Shown in pieces: positions 25,907-33,642 of a stretch of 64,000 nt of DNA. The stretch comes from Paraburkholderia nodosa (GTDB lineage Bacteria > Pseudomonadota > Gammaproteobacteria > Burkholderiales > Burkholderiaceae), in contig NZ_MCNV01000001.1 of NCBI RefSeq assembly GCF_001718195.1, positions 186,001 to 250,000 of the forward strand, read 5' to 3'. Positions within the stretch are counted from its first letter, which is position 1, and every line of letters starts with the position of its first letter. The position numbers and the translations under genes are program-made. The notes under the pieces are model-generated. The model saw only the letters and a program-made list of their open reading frames with translations, made no database searches and was not told the DNA's origin.

Positions 25907-27382
25907 ATGAACCAGGCATCGCTGTCCCCCGCAAGTCTGTCCCCCAACGATCTCGTCGCGGCCGACGCGCTTGAGCTTTCGGAATGGATACGCCTGCGCA
26001 AGGTGTCCTGCCGCGAAGTGATGACGGCGTTTCTCGACCATATCGAGCGCGTGAATACGCCGGCGAACGCCATCGTCTCGCTACGCGAGCGCGCCACATT
26101 GCTCTCTGAAGCAGGCGAACGCGACGCCCAGCTCGCGCGAGGCGAGTACCTTGGCTGGATGCACGGCATGCCGCAAGCGCCGAAGGATCTCACGCCTACG
26201 GCCGGCATCCCGTACACGCAAGGCTCGCCGTTGTTCCGCAACGAAGTGCCCGCAGCGGATTCCCTGATGGCCGCGCGCATGCGCGCACAGGGCGCAATTT
26301 TCATCGGCAAGACGAATACGCCGGAGTTCGGCCTGGGCTCGAACACCTACAACACGGTCTTCGGTGCCACGCGCAATGCTTACGATCCCACGCGCAGCGC
26401 GGGCGGCAGCAGCGGCGGCACGGCCGTGGCGTTGGCGCTGCGCATGCTGCCCGTGGCGGACGGCAGCGACATGATGGGGTCGCTGCGCAATCCCGCGGGC
26501 TGGAATAACGTGTTCGGCTTTCGTCCGTCGCAGGGCCGCGTGCCCTCCGTGCCGGCGCACGAGCTGTTCTTTCACCAGCTCGGCTACGCGGGACCGATGG
26601 CCCGCAATGTGCCCGACCTCGCGAGGCTGCTTTCTACCCAGGCGGGCTACGACGCGCGCGCGCCGCTTTCCATTGCCGAAGATCCCGCGCAGTTCGCGGG
26701 CTCGCTCGAGCGCGACTTTGGTTGCGCGCGCATCGGTTGGCTCGGCGATTACGACGGCTATCTGCCCATGGAAGACGGCGTGCTCGCACTCTGCGAAACG
26801 GCGCTCAAGGACTTCGAATCGTTAGGCTGCAAGGTCGAAGCCGCCCGCCCCGACTTCGCCATGGAGCGCGTGTGGCAGACGTGGCTCACGCTGCGCCATT
26901 TCTCGTGCGCGGGCACGCTGGGCGCGCTCTATCGCGACCCGGAAAAGCGCGCGCTGCTCAAACCGGAAGCGCAATGGGAAGTCGAGGGCGGCCTGAAGCT
27001 CTCGGGCGAAGACGTGTGGAACGCCTCGGTCACGCGCAGCCAGTGGTACAACGCGCTGCTAGCGCTGTTCGAGCGTTACGACTATCTCGTGCTGCCCAGC
27101 GCCCAACTCTTCCCGATCGACGCGAGCGAGCATTGGCCGAAGTCGATCGGGGGCCACACGATGGATACCTATCACCGCTGGATGGAAGTCGTGATCGGCG
27201 GCAGTCTCGCGGGGCTGCCTGTCATTAGCGTGCCCGCGGGCTTCAATGCGCAAGGCCTGCCGATGGGGCTGCAGGTGATCGGCAAGCCGCAGGCGGACCT
27301 CTCGGTGCTGCAACTCGCCCACGCGTACGATCAGGCCACGCAGTGGGTCAAGCGGCGTGTGCCGCCGCTGCTGCAGGCGTAG
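25907..27382 (+). CDS. Amidase (amidase-signature family)
   Basis: A 491-residue amidase-signature enzyme that hydrolyses a carboxamide to acid and ammonia. The Ser-cisSer-Lys triad is visible: K93 in APKDL, cis-Ser S168 in SAGGSSGG, and nucleophile S192 in DMMGSLRNPAG. The nucleophile loop usually reads D-x-G-G-S; here it is DMMGS, an uncommon variant. The C-terminal part has GLPVISVPAGFNAQGLPMGL, typical of the family. It converges on a polyamine-type ABC importer across a shared bidirectional terminator, and the importer may deliver its substrate; this link is inferred from position only. The substrate is unknown. Confidence 0.9.
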   Translation: MNQASLSPASLSPNDLVAADALELSEWIRLRKVSCREVMTAFLDHIERVNTPANAIVSLRERATLLSEAGERDAQLARGEYLGWMHGMPQAPKDLTPTAGIPYTQGSPLFRNEVPAADSLMAARMRAQGAIFIGKTNTPEFGLGSNTYNTVFGATRNAYDPTRSAGGSSGGTAVALALRMLPVADGSDMMGSLRNPAGWNNVFGFRPSQGRVPSVPAHELFFHQLGYAGPMARNVPDLARLLSTQAGYDARAPLSIAEDPAQFAGSLERDFGCARIGWLGDYDGYLPMEDGVLALCETALKDFESLGCKVEAARPDFAMERVWQTWLTLRHFSCAGTLGALYRDPEKRALLKPEAQWEVEGGLKLSGEDVWNASVTRSQWYNALLALFERYDYLVLPSAQLFPIDASEHWPKSIGGHTMDTYHRWMEVVIGGSLAGLPVISVPAGFNAQGLPMGLQVIGKPQADLSVLQLAHAYDQATQWVKRRVPPLLQA

Positions 27383-27393
27383 TGCGCAGAGGC

Positions 27394-27427
27394 AAAAAAA
27401 GGCAGCGCCACGGCGCTGCCTTTTTTT
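27394..27427. terminator. Bidirectional terminator between amidase and importer genes
   Basis: GGCAGCGC (27401-27408) and GCGCTGCC (27413-27420) form an 8-bp stem with a CACG loop. Seven A residues precede it (27394-27400) and seven T residues follow (27421-27427), so it works for both converging operons. Confidence 0.92.
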
Positions 27428-27445
27428 CATCGACATCTCAAGCCA

Positions 27446-28285
27446 TCACGCCTTCACCGCGCGCGCTGCATTCCTGCCGCGCAGCCATTCGAGCGCGAGC
27501 AGCAGACACGTGGAGAACACGATCAGGATCGTGGCAAGCGCAGCGATCGTCGGGCTGATGTTCTCGCGGATGCCCGTGAACATCTGACGCGGCAAGGTGG
27601 TCTGGTCGGCGCCCGCGAGGAAGAGCGTCACGACGACTTCGTCGAACGACGTGGCGAACGCGAACAGCGCGCCCGAAATTACGCCCGGCGCGATGACGGG
27701 CAGCGTGATGCGGAAGAACGTCGTGACCGGATTGGCCCCGAGCGAAAGGCTCGCACGCACGAGATTGTGATTGAACCCCTGCAGCGTTGCCGCCACCGTC
27801 GTCACGACGAACGGCACGCCCAGCGACGCGTGCGCGAGGATCAGGCCGAGATACGTATTGGCGAGGCCGAGCGGCGCGAAGAACAGATACATGCCCACGC
27901 CCACCACCACCACGGGCACGATCATCGGCGAAATGAGCACGGCCATGAGCAGTGTCTTGCCGCGGAAATCGGCCTTGGTGATGCCGATGGCCGCGAGTGT
28001 GCCGAGCACGGTCGCCACGACTGTGGCGGCGGGGCCCACGATGAAGCTGTTTTTCGCGGCCATGCGCCATTCGTCGGACATCACGAGGTTTTCATACCAG
28101 CGCAGCGACCAGCCCGGAATCGGGTAGACGAGGAACGTGCTCGACGAAAACGACAGCGGCACGATCGCGAGCACGGGCAGGATCAGATACAGCAGCGTGA
28201 GCACGACGAGCGCGCGCAGCGCGAAGTACCACACGCGTTCGACGGCCGACGTATGCGGCGCAAACAGCGGCTTGGCAAATTTCAT
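27446..28285 (-). CDS. ABC importer permease (PotC type)
   Basis: A 279-residue permease with six predicted helices. The MetI-like domain spans about 75-265, and its EAA loop is RASLSLGANPVTTFFRITLP, the segment that contacts the ATPase. TM1 follows an N-terminal cytoplasmic stretch of about 25 residues. The family is that of spermidine/putrescine and related cation importers, the PotC half. The ATG at 28285 has GGGAGG seven bases before it and is preferred to one 21 bases upstream. It lies 13 bases after the partner permease gene and is the last gene of the leftward operon. Confidence 0.92.
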   Translation of the reverse strand: MKFAKPLFAPHTSAVERVWYFALRALVVLTLLYLILPVLAIVPLSFSSSTFLVYPIPGWSLRWYENLVMSDEWRMAAKNSFIVGPAATVVATVLGTLAAIGITKADFRGKTLLMAVLISPMIVPVVVVGVGMYLFFAPLGLANTYLGLILAHASLGVPFVVTTVAATLQGFNHNLVRASLSLGANPVTTFFRITLPVIAPGVISGALFAFATSFDEVVVTLFLAGADQTTLPRQMFTGIRENISPTIAALATILIVFSTCLLLALEWLRGRNAARAVKA

Positions 28286-28298
28286 GATCGCGCCTCCC

Positions 28299-29585
28299 TT
28301 AGCCAAGACTCAGTTGCGTGCGCGTGAAGCGCCCGTAGACGAAATAGAGCACCGTGGTCGCCGCGAGCAGCAGCGCGCCGAGCGCGCAGGCCATGCCCCA
28401 GTTGATCGACACGTTGGTGAAGTACGCCACGTAGTAGCTGACCATCTGGTCGCCCGGGCCGCCGAGCAGCGCCGGCGTGATGTAGTAGCCGATCGAGAGA
28501 ATGAACACGAGCAGCACGCCCGCGCCCACGCCGGGGTACGTCTGCGGCACATACACGCGCCAGAAGGCCGCGAACGGATGGCTGCCGAGCGACACGGCCG
28601 CGCGCTGGTAAGTCGGCGGAATCGACTTCATCACGCTGTAGAGCGGCAGCACCATGAACGGTAGCAGGATGTGCGTCATCGAAATGTAGACGCCCACGCG
28701 GTTGAACAGCAGCGCGAGCGGATGCGAAATGAGGCCCGAGCCAATCAGCGCCTTGTTGACGAGGCCCTCGCCCTGCAAGATCACGATCCACGCCGCCACG
28801 CGCACGAGAATCGACGTCCAGAACGGAATCAGCACGAGGATCATCACGAGATTCGCGCGGCGCTCGGAGAGCGTCGAGATCCAGTAAGCGAGCGGGTAAC
28901 CGAGCAGCAGCGCGAACACCGTGACGAACACGCTGATGACGAAGGTGCGCGCGAACACGTCGAGATAGATCTGCTGCTCGGGATCGGCGGCCACGATGCG
29001 GCCGAACGCATCCTGACGATGATCGAGCGAGGCGAGCAGATAGAACGGCGAGATGCGCGAGCTGTTCTTCGCAATGGCTTGCCAGTAGGTCACGTCGCCC
29101 CAGCGGTCGTCGAGTTCGACGATCTTGGCGCGCGTTTGCGCGGGAGTGAGCGTAAGCGGTTTGCCGTCGTCGTCGGCGAGCGGCATGGCGCGCGCCGTCT
29201 TCGCGACGAGCGAGCGGAAGCCCGCGATTTCCACGTTCAGGCGGCGCGCCAGCGCGCCCATCGCATCACCTTCCTTTACGACGGTTAGGTCCTGCGCAAG
29301 CGCAGCGTAAGCCGCGTCGGGTGGCGCGCTCTTGCGGTCCCAGCCGCGCAGCGCCGCGATGGTATGCGGCAGCGCTGTCGCCACTTCGGGGTTCTGCACC
29401 GCACGCGTGAGCAGTGCCGCGATCGGCACCACGAAAATCAGCAGCAGAAAGATCGCGAGCGGCGCGATCAGCATGAGCGCCATCGTGCGCTTCTTCGCTT
29501 GCGCCACGCGCAGTTCGCGCTTCAGCCGCGCGGTCTCCTCGCGTGCCGCGCCGGCAACGTTGGTCACGGTCGTCATCGTAGTCAC
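28299..29585 (-). CDS. ABC importer permease (PotB type) with large insert after TM1
   Basis: A 428-residue permease, well above the usual 280-310 for PotB. TM1 is at about 34-60, then a hydrophilic stretch of roughly 145 residues (62-207) comes before TM2 at 208-235. The MetI domain with its EAA loop (AAVSLGSHPFAAFWRVYVP) fills the remainder. The start is taken as a GTG at 29585, with GGGGGAG seven bases upstream; an ATG three codons later is also possible. It follows the binding-protein gene after an intercistronic hairpin. The insert should face the periplasm, where it could contact the binding protein; this is an inference. Confidence 0.88.
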   Translation of the reverse strand: MTTMTTVTNVAGAAREETARLKRELRVAQAKKRTMALMLIAPLAIFLLLIFVVPIAALLTRAVQNPEVATALPHTIAALRGWDRKSAPPDAAYAALAQDLTVVKEGDAMGALARRLNVEIAGFRSLVAKTARAMPLADDDGKPLTLTPAQTRAKIVELDDRWGDVTYWQAIAKNSSRISPFYLLASLDHRQDAFGRIVAADPEQQIYLDVFARTFVISVFVTVFALLLGYPLAYWISTLSERRANLVMILVLIPFWTSILVRVAAWIVILQGEGLVNKALIGSGLISHPLALLFNRVGVYISMTHILLPFMVLPLYSVMKSIPPTYQRAAVSLGSHPFAAFWRVYVPQTYPGVGAGVLLVFILSIGYYITPALLGGPGDQMVSYYVAYFTNVSINWGMACALGALLLAATTVLYFVYGRFTRTQLSLG

Positions 29586-29612
29586 ACCTGGTCTCCCCCT
29601 GCCATGCTACAA

Positions 29613-29642
29613 AACGCTCCGGCGCTCGCACGCCGGAGCGTC
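29613..29642 (-). terminator. Intercistronic terminator downstream of the binding-protein gene
   Basis: Arms ACGCTCCGGCG (29614-29624) and CGCCGGAGCGT (29631-29641) pair over 11 bp with a 6-base loop. Read on the minus strand the stem is followed by TTTTG. It probably stops or attenuates transcription between the binding-protein gene and the two permease genes, giving more binding protein than permease. Confidence 0.75.
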
Positions 29643-29652
29643 TAGTCCACCC

Positions 29653-30696
29653 TTACTTCGCGGCCCACGAGGAGAAACGCTGCTCCAGTTCGTCGCCGTG
29701 GTCGGTCCAGAACGTGAGGTTCTCCTGGATGGCGTTCTTGCCGTTGGCCGGCGAATTCGGCAGGTTGGCGAGCGTCTTCGCATCGAGCGCCTTGATCGCG
29801 TTCGCGTTCACCGGGCCATACGCGATGTGCTGCGCATACTCCTGCTGCGGTTTCGGCGAAAGCGTGTAAGCGATGTACTGCTCGGCCAGCGCCTTGTTCG
29901 GCGCGCCCTTCGGGATCGCCCAGTAGTCGAGGTCGTAGATGCTGCCGGTCCACACTACCTTGAGGTTCTTGCCTTCGCGCTGCGCGGCGTCGATACGGCC
30001 GTTGTACGCCGTGGACATCACCACGTCGCCCGCGACCAGGAACTGCGGTGGCTGCGCGCCGGCTTCCCACCACTGGATGTTCGGCTTCAGCTCATCGAGC
30101 TTCTTGAACGCGCGGTCCTGACCGGCCTTCGTCGAGAGCACCTTGTAGACGTCCTGCGGCGCCACGCCGTCGGCCATCAGGGCGAATTCCATGTTGTACC
30201 GTGCGCCCTTGCGCATGCCGCGCTTGCCCGGGAATTTCTTCACGTCCCAGAAGTCGGCCCAGTTCGTGGGCGCGGTCTTGAGCTTGTCGGCGTTATAGGC
30301 GAGCGCCGTGGACCACACGAAGAAGCCTGCGCCGCAGGGCTGCTGCGCGGCCTTCATGAAGTCGCCCTTGTTGCCGAGCTTGGCCCAGTCGAGCTTCTCG
30401 TAGAGACCTTCGTCGCAACCGCGCGCGATGTCGCCGGTTTCGACTTCCACCACGTCCCAGTCCACGTGCTTCGCGTCGACCATGGCCTTCACCTTGGCCT
30501 GCTCGCCGTTGTACTCGACGGCGGTGATCTTGTTGCCCGTCTGCGACTGGAACGGCTCGTTGAACGCCGCCTTCTGCGCATTGCCATTGGCGCCGCCAAA
30601 GTTCACGACGGTGAGCTCCGCGGCATCCGCCACGCCGAATGAGAGTGCGAGCGCGGCCGCGACCGCTGCAACGCGCATGTTGCCGATCTGCTTCAT
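29653..30696 (-). CDS. ABC importer substrate-binding protein (PotD-like)
   Basis: A 347-residue periplasmic binding protein. The signal peptide ends near GVADA-AE (about residue 26). The mature protein opens with LTVVNFGGANGNAQKAAF, the characteristic first strand of family 1 extracellular solute-binding proteins of the PotD branch, and GFFVWSTALAYNADKL and DLDYWAIPKGAPNKALAEQY are later family segments. Ligands of this branch are usually polyamines, but related proteins bind GABA, opines or other small cations, so the ligand is not fixed. It lies 127 bases downstream of the ATPase gene and is followed by the hairpin at 29613-29642. Confidence 0.92.
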   Translation of the reverse strand: MKQIGNMRVAAVAAALALSFGVADAAELTVVNFGGANGNAQKAAFNEPFQSQTGNKITAVEYNGEQAKVKAMVDAKHVDWDVVEVETGDIARGCDEGLYEKLDWAKLGNKGDFMKAAQQPCGAGFFVWSTALAYNADKLKTAPTNWADFWDVKKFPGKRGMRKGARYNMEFALMADGVAPQDVYKVLSTKAGQDRAFKKLDELKPNIQWWEAGAQPPQFLVAGDVVMSTAYNGRIDAAQREGKNLKVVWTGSIYDLDYWAIPKGAPNKALAEQYIAYTLSPKPQQEYAQHIAYGPVNANAIKALDAKTLANLPNSPANGKNAIQENLTFWTDHGDELEQRFSSWAAK

Positions 30697-30823
30697 GGTT
30701 GAGTCCCTTCTCCTTGGTGGTTTGTCTTGCCGGGCCCTTCGATGCGAGAAACGTGGCCCGATCGTCGAGACGCCTGCTTCGCGAGGCGACGGCGCGCGAG
30801 ATTGCGCGCCGCGCCCGCACGCC

Positions 30824-31915
30824 TCAAGCGAACACGCGCAGATGCTCCGGCGCGAATTCGAGTGCGACCGGCTGACCGGGCGCGAAACCGTCGAGCGCCT
30901 CGGTGCCGAGCGGCACCTTCACGAAGCACTCGTCCTGCTGGGGCAAGCCACAGCGCATGCGCACGTGGTCGCCGAAATAGATCAGGCCGCGCGCTTCGCC
31001 CGCCAGCGCGTTCGCACCGTTACCCCTCGAGCCGTTCGCGAGCTTCATGCGCTCGGGGCGAATGCAGGCGATGGCTGAGGCGCCCGCCTGCGCACCCGCC
31101 ACATTGCGGCCCTTCAGGCGCGTGCCGTCGGCGAGATGCATTTCGCAGTACTCGCCATCCACGGCGGCAATGGTGCCGCGCAGCCGGTTGCTGTCGCCGA
31201 TGAAGTTCGCCACGAACTCGTTGCACGGCGACTCGTAGAGCCGGTCCACGCTGTCAAGCTGCTGCACGATGCCCTTGTCGAACACCGCCACGCGGTCCGA
31301 CATCGTGAGCGCCTCGCCCTGATCGTGCGTGACGTAGACGAATGTGACGCCAAGCTTCTCGTGCAGCGACTTCAGTTCGTACTGCATATGTTCACGCAAC
31401 TGCTTGTCGAGTGCGCCGAGCGGTTCGTCCATCAGCACGAGCTTGGGCTGGAAGACGAGCGCGCGGGCAAGCGCGATGCGCTGCTGCTGGCCGCCCGAGA
31501 GCTGCGCGGGATAGCGCCTGGCGAAACCTTCCATGCGCACCATCTTGAGCGCGTCGTTCACGCGCTGCGCCCGCTCGGCGGTCGGCACCTTGCGCACGCC
31601 CAGCGGATAGGCCACGTTCTGCTCGACCGTGAGATGCGGGAAGAGCGCGTAGTTCTGGAACACCATGCCGATGTCGCGCTTGTGCGGCGGCACGTTGTTG
31701 AGCAGTTTGCCTTCGAGACGGATCTCGCCGCCGGTGGGAAACTCGAAGCCGGCGAGCATCATCAGGCAGGTGGTCTTGCCGGAGCCGGACGGCCCGAGCA
31801 GCGTCAGAAACTCTCCCTGGTAGATATCAAGGTCAAGTTGTTTGACGACCAGTGTTTCGCCGTCGTAGGTCTTGCGCACGCCGCGAAAGCTGACGATCAC
31901 ATCCGAGGTCTTCAT
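30824..31915 (-). CDS. ABC importer ATP-binding protein (PotA-like)
   Basis: A 363-residue ATPase of the PotA/FbpC/UgpC type. Walker A is GPSGSGKTT at 41-49, the Q-loop is in MVFQNYALFPHLTVEQN, the signature is LSGGQQQRIALARAL at 139-153, Walker B is LVLMDEPLGALD at 159-170, and the switch His is H197 in VTHDQGEAL. A TOBE-like regulatory domain fills about 275-363. AAAGGAGA precedes the ATG. It is the first gene of the leftward importer operon and diverges from the MocR regulator across 160 bases. Confidence 0.94.
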   Translation of the reverse strand: MKTSDVIVSFRGVRKTYDGETLVVKQLDLDIYQGEFLTLLGPSGSGKTTCLMMLAGFEFPTGGEIRLEGKLLNNVPPHKRDIGMVFQNYALFPHLTVEQNVAYPLGVRKVPTAERAQRVNDALKMVRMEGFARRYPAQLSGGQQQRIALARALVFQPKLVLMDEPLGALDKQLREHMQYELKSLHEKLGVTFVYVTHDQGEALTMSDRVAVFDKGIVQQLDSVDRLYESPCNEFVANFIGDSNRLRGTIAAVDGEYCEMHLADGTRLKGRNVAGAQAGASAIACIRPERMKLANGSRGNGANALAGEARGLIYFGDHVRMRCGLPQQDECFVKVPLGTEALDGFAPGQPVALEFAPEHLRVFA

Positions 31916-32018
31916 TCGCCCTGTCTCCTTTGCTTGCTCTTTTCCCGGCCGGCCTTCTGACGCGATTAAATAAATACGTCACAGGCATTAACCGAACCTG
32001 ACGTGCGAATTACTATAG

Positions 32019-32070
32019 ATGGTCCCGGCTCTATTCAATGGAGCCATTTCATTATTATCGATGGAACCAC
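32019..32070. promoter_or_regulatory. ATGG(T/A)NCC direct repeats, candidate MocR operator
   Basis: Three related blocks lie in the divergent gap: ATGGTCCCGG (32019), ATGGAGCCAT (32038) and ATGGAACCAC (32061), spaced 19 and 23 bases apart. Direct repeats about two helical turns apart are typical operators of MocR-type regulators. The first ATG in frame with the regulator falls inside the second block. Confidence 0.4.
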
Positions 32071-32076
32071 TTGGCC

Positions 32077-33603
32077 ATGGTCATCCTGTCCGAATGGCTC
32101 GCTGCGCAACTCGACAAGGAAAGCGCCGAGCCCGCCTACCGTCAGCTGCTCCAGCTCATGCAGCAGGCCATCCTGACGGGTCGGCTCGCGCCCGGCACCA
32201 AGCTGCCCAGCTCGCGCACGCTCGCGGTCGACCTCGGCGTGGCGCGCAACACCGTGCTGCACGTCTACGACCAGCTGAGCGCCGAGGGCTACGTGATCTC
32301 GACCACGGGCAGCGGCACCTATGTCGCCGACACGCGCCCCGACTCGGCCGCCGTGAGCACGCCGACGCCAGCGGCCGCCCCCGCCGACGAGGACGACGAG
32401 GAGAACGGCGCCTCCCCGCGCGGCGACATGTCGATGCGCGGCCAACGGCTCATCGACGAGGCGGGCGTGTCCGCCAGGCAGTGGGGCGCCTTCATGCCGG
32501 GCGTGCCCGACGTGGCCGAGTTTCCGGCGCGCACGTGGAGCCGCCTGCAGGCCCGCCTGTGGAAATCGGCGAATCATGGTTTGCTTACCTACGCTCCCGG
32601 CGGCGGCTACCGTCCGCTGCGGCGCGCGCTTTCGGACTACCTGCGCGTGGCACGCTCGGTGCGCTGCACGCCGGACCAGATCATCATCACTACGGGTATT
32701 CACCAATCCATCGATCTCGCTGTGAGGCTGCTCGCCGACCACGGCGACACGGCGTGGGTCGAAGAACCGTGCTACTGGGGCGCGCGCAGTGTGCTGCAGT
32801 CCTCGGGACTGAAGCTCGCACCGATTCCCGTCGACGACGAAGGGCTCAATCCGCGTGAGCAGGACCTGCGCGACCCGCCGCGCATCGCGCTCGTCACGCC
32901 TTCGCATCAATATCCGCTCGGCATGGTCATGAGCCTCGCGCGCCGCCGCACGCTGCTCGAATACGCGCGCCAGCACAAGGTGTGGATCATCGAGGACGAC
33001 TACGACAGCGAGTTCCGCTACGGCAGCCGGCCGCTCGCCTCGTTGCAGGGTCTCGACGAATCGGACCGCGTGATCTACGTGGGCAGCCTTGGCAAGCTGC
33101 TGTTTCCCGGCCTGCGCATCGGCTACATGGTCGTGCCCGAGCGGCTCGCCGCCACATTCCGCACGGGCGTGGCGGAGCTGTATCGCGAAGGCCAGCTCAT
33201 GCAGCAGGCCGTGCTCGCCGAGTTCATCATGGATGGCTATCTCACTTCGCACGTGCGCCGCATGCGCACGCTCTATGGCGAGCGGCGCCAGTTGCTGATC
33301 GACGCGGTCACGCGCCACTTCGGCGATGCGCTGCCCGTTATGGGCGACGAAGCGGGCCTGCACTTCGTGCTCGGCCTGCCCGACCATGCCGACGACCGCG
33401 CCGTCGCTGCGGCCGCCTACGACGCAGGCGTGATCGTGCGGCCGCTTGCGGCCTACTATAGCGTGCGCCAGGACCGCAAAGGATTGCTAACGGGTTATGC
33501 GTGCGTGCCGCACGAGGAGATCGCGCCGGCCTTTGCGACGCTCGCGCAGGTCATCGAGGAACACGCGTTCGCGAGCCCGAAAAAGCTGCGGCGCGCCGGT
33601 TAG
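32077..33603 (+). CDS. MocR/PdxR-type GntR regulator with aminotransferase domain
   Basis: A regulator of about 508 residues. The winged helix at 12-85 has YRQLLQLMQQAILTGRLAPG and LPSSRTLAVDLGVARNTV. An acidic, Ala-rich linker (86-130) leads to a fold-type I aminotransferase domain (135-500). The PLP-binding K340 lies in VGSLGKLLFPGLRIGY and the pyridine-nitrogen D310 in EDDYDSEFRYG, so cofactor binding should be intact. The ATG at 32077 is preferred to one at 32038 because the latter lies inside putative operator repeats and lacks an SD; this choice is moderately sure. It faces the polyamine-type importer operon and probably controls it, responding to an amine or to PLP. Confidence 0.88.
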   Translation: MVILSEWLAAQLDKESAEPAYRQLLQLMQQAILTGRLAPGTKLPSSRTLAVDLGVARNTVLHVYDQLSAEGYVISTTGSGTYVADTRPDSAAVSTPTPAAAPADEDDEENGASPRGDMSMRGQRLIDEAGVSARQWGAFMPGVPDVAEFPARTWSRLQARLWKSANHGLLTYAPGGGYRPLRRALSDYLRVARSVRCTPDQIIITTGIHQSIDLAVRLLADHGDTAWVEEPCYWGARSVLQSSGLKLAPIPVDDEGLNPREQDLRDPPRIALVTPSHQYPLGMVMSLARRRTLLEYARQHKVWIIEDDYDSEFRYGSRPLASLQGLDESDRVIYVGSLGKLLFPGLRIGYMVVPERLAATFRTGVAELYREGQLMQQAVLAEFIMDGYLTSHVRRMRTLYGERRQLLIDAVTRHFGDALPVMGDEAGLHFVLGLPDHADDRAVAAAAYDAGVIVRPLAAYYSVRQDRKGLLTGYACVPHEEIAPAFATLAQVIEEHAFASPKKLRRAG

Positions 33604-33642
33604 ACCGAAACGCGCCGCTGCATCGAATCGCCAAACCACGGC

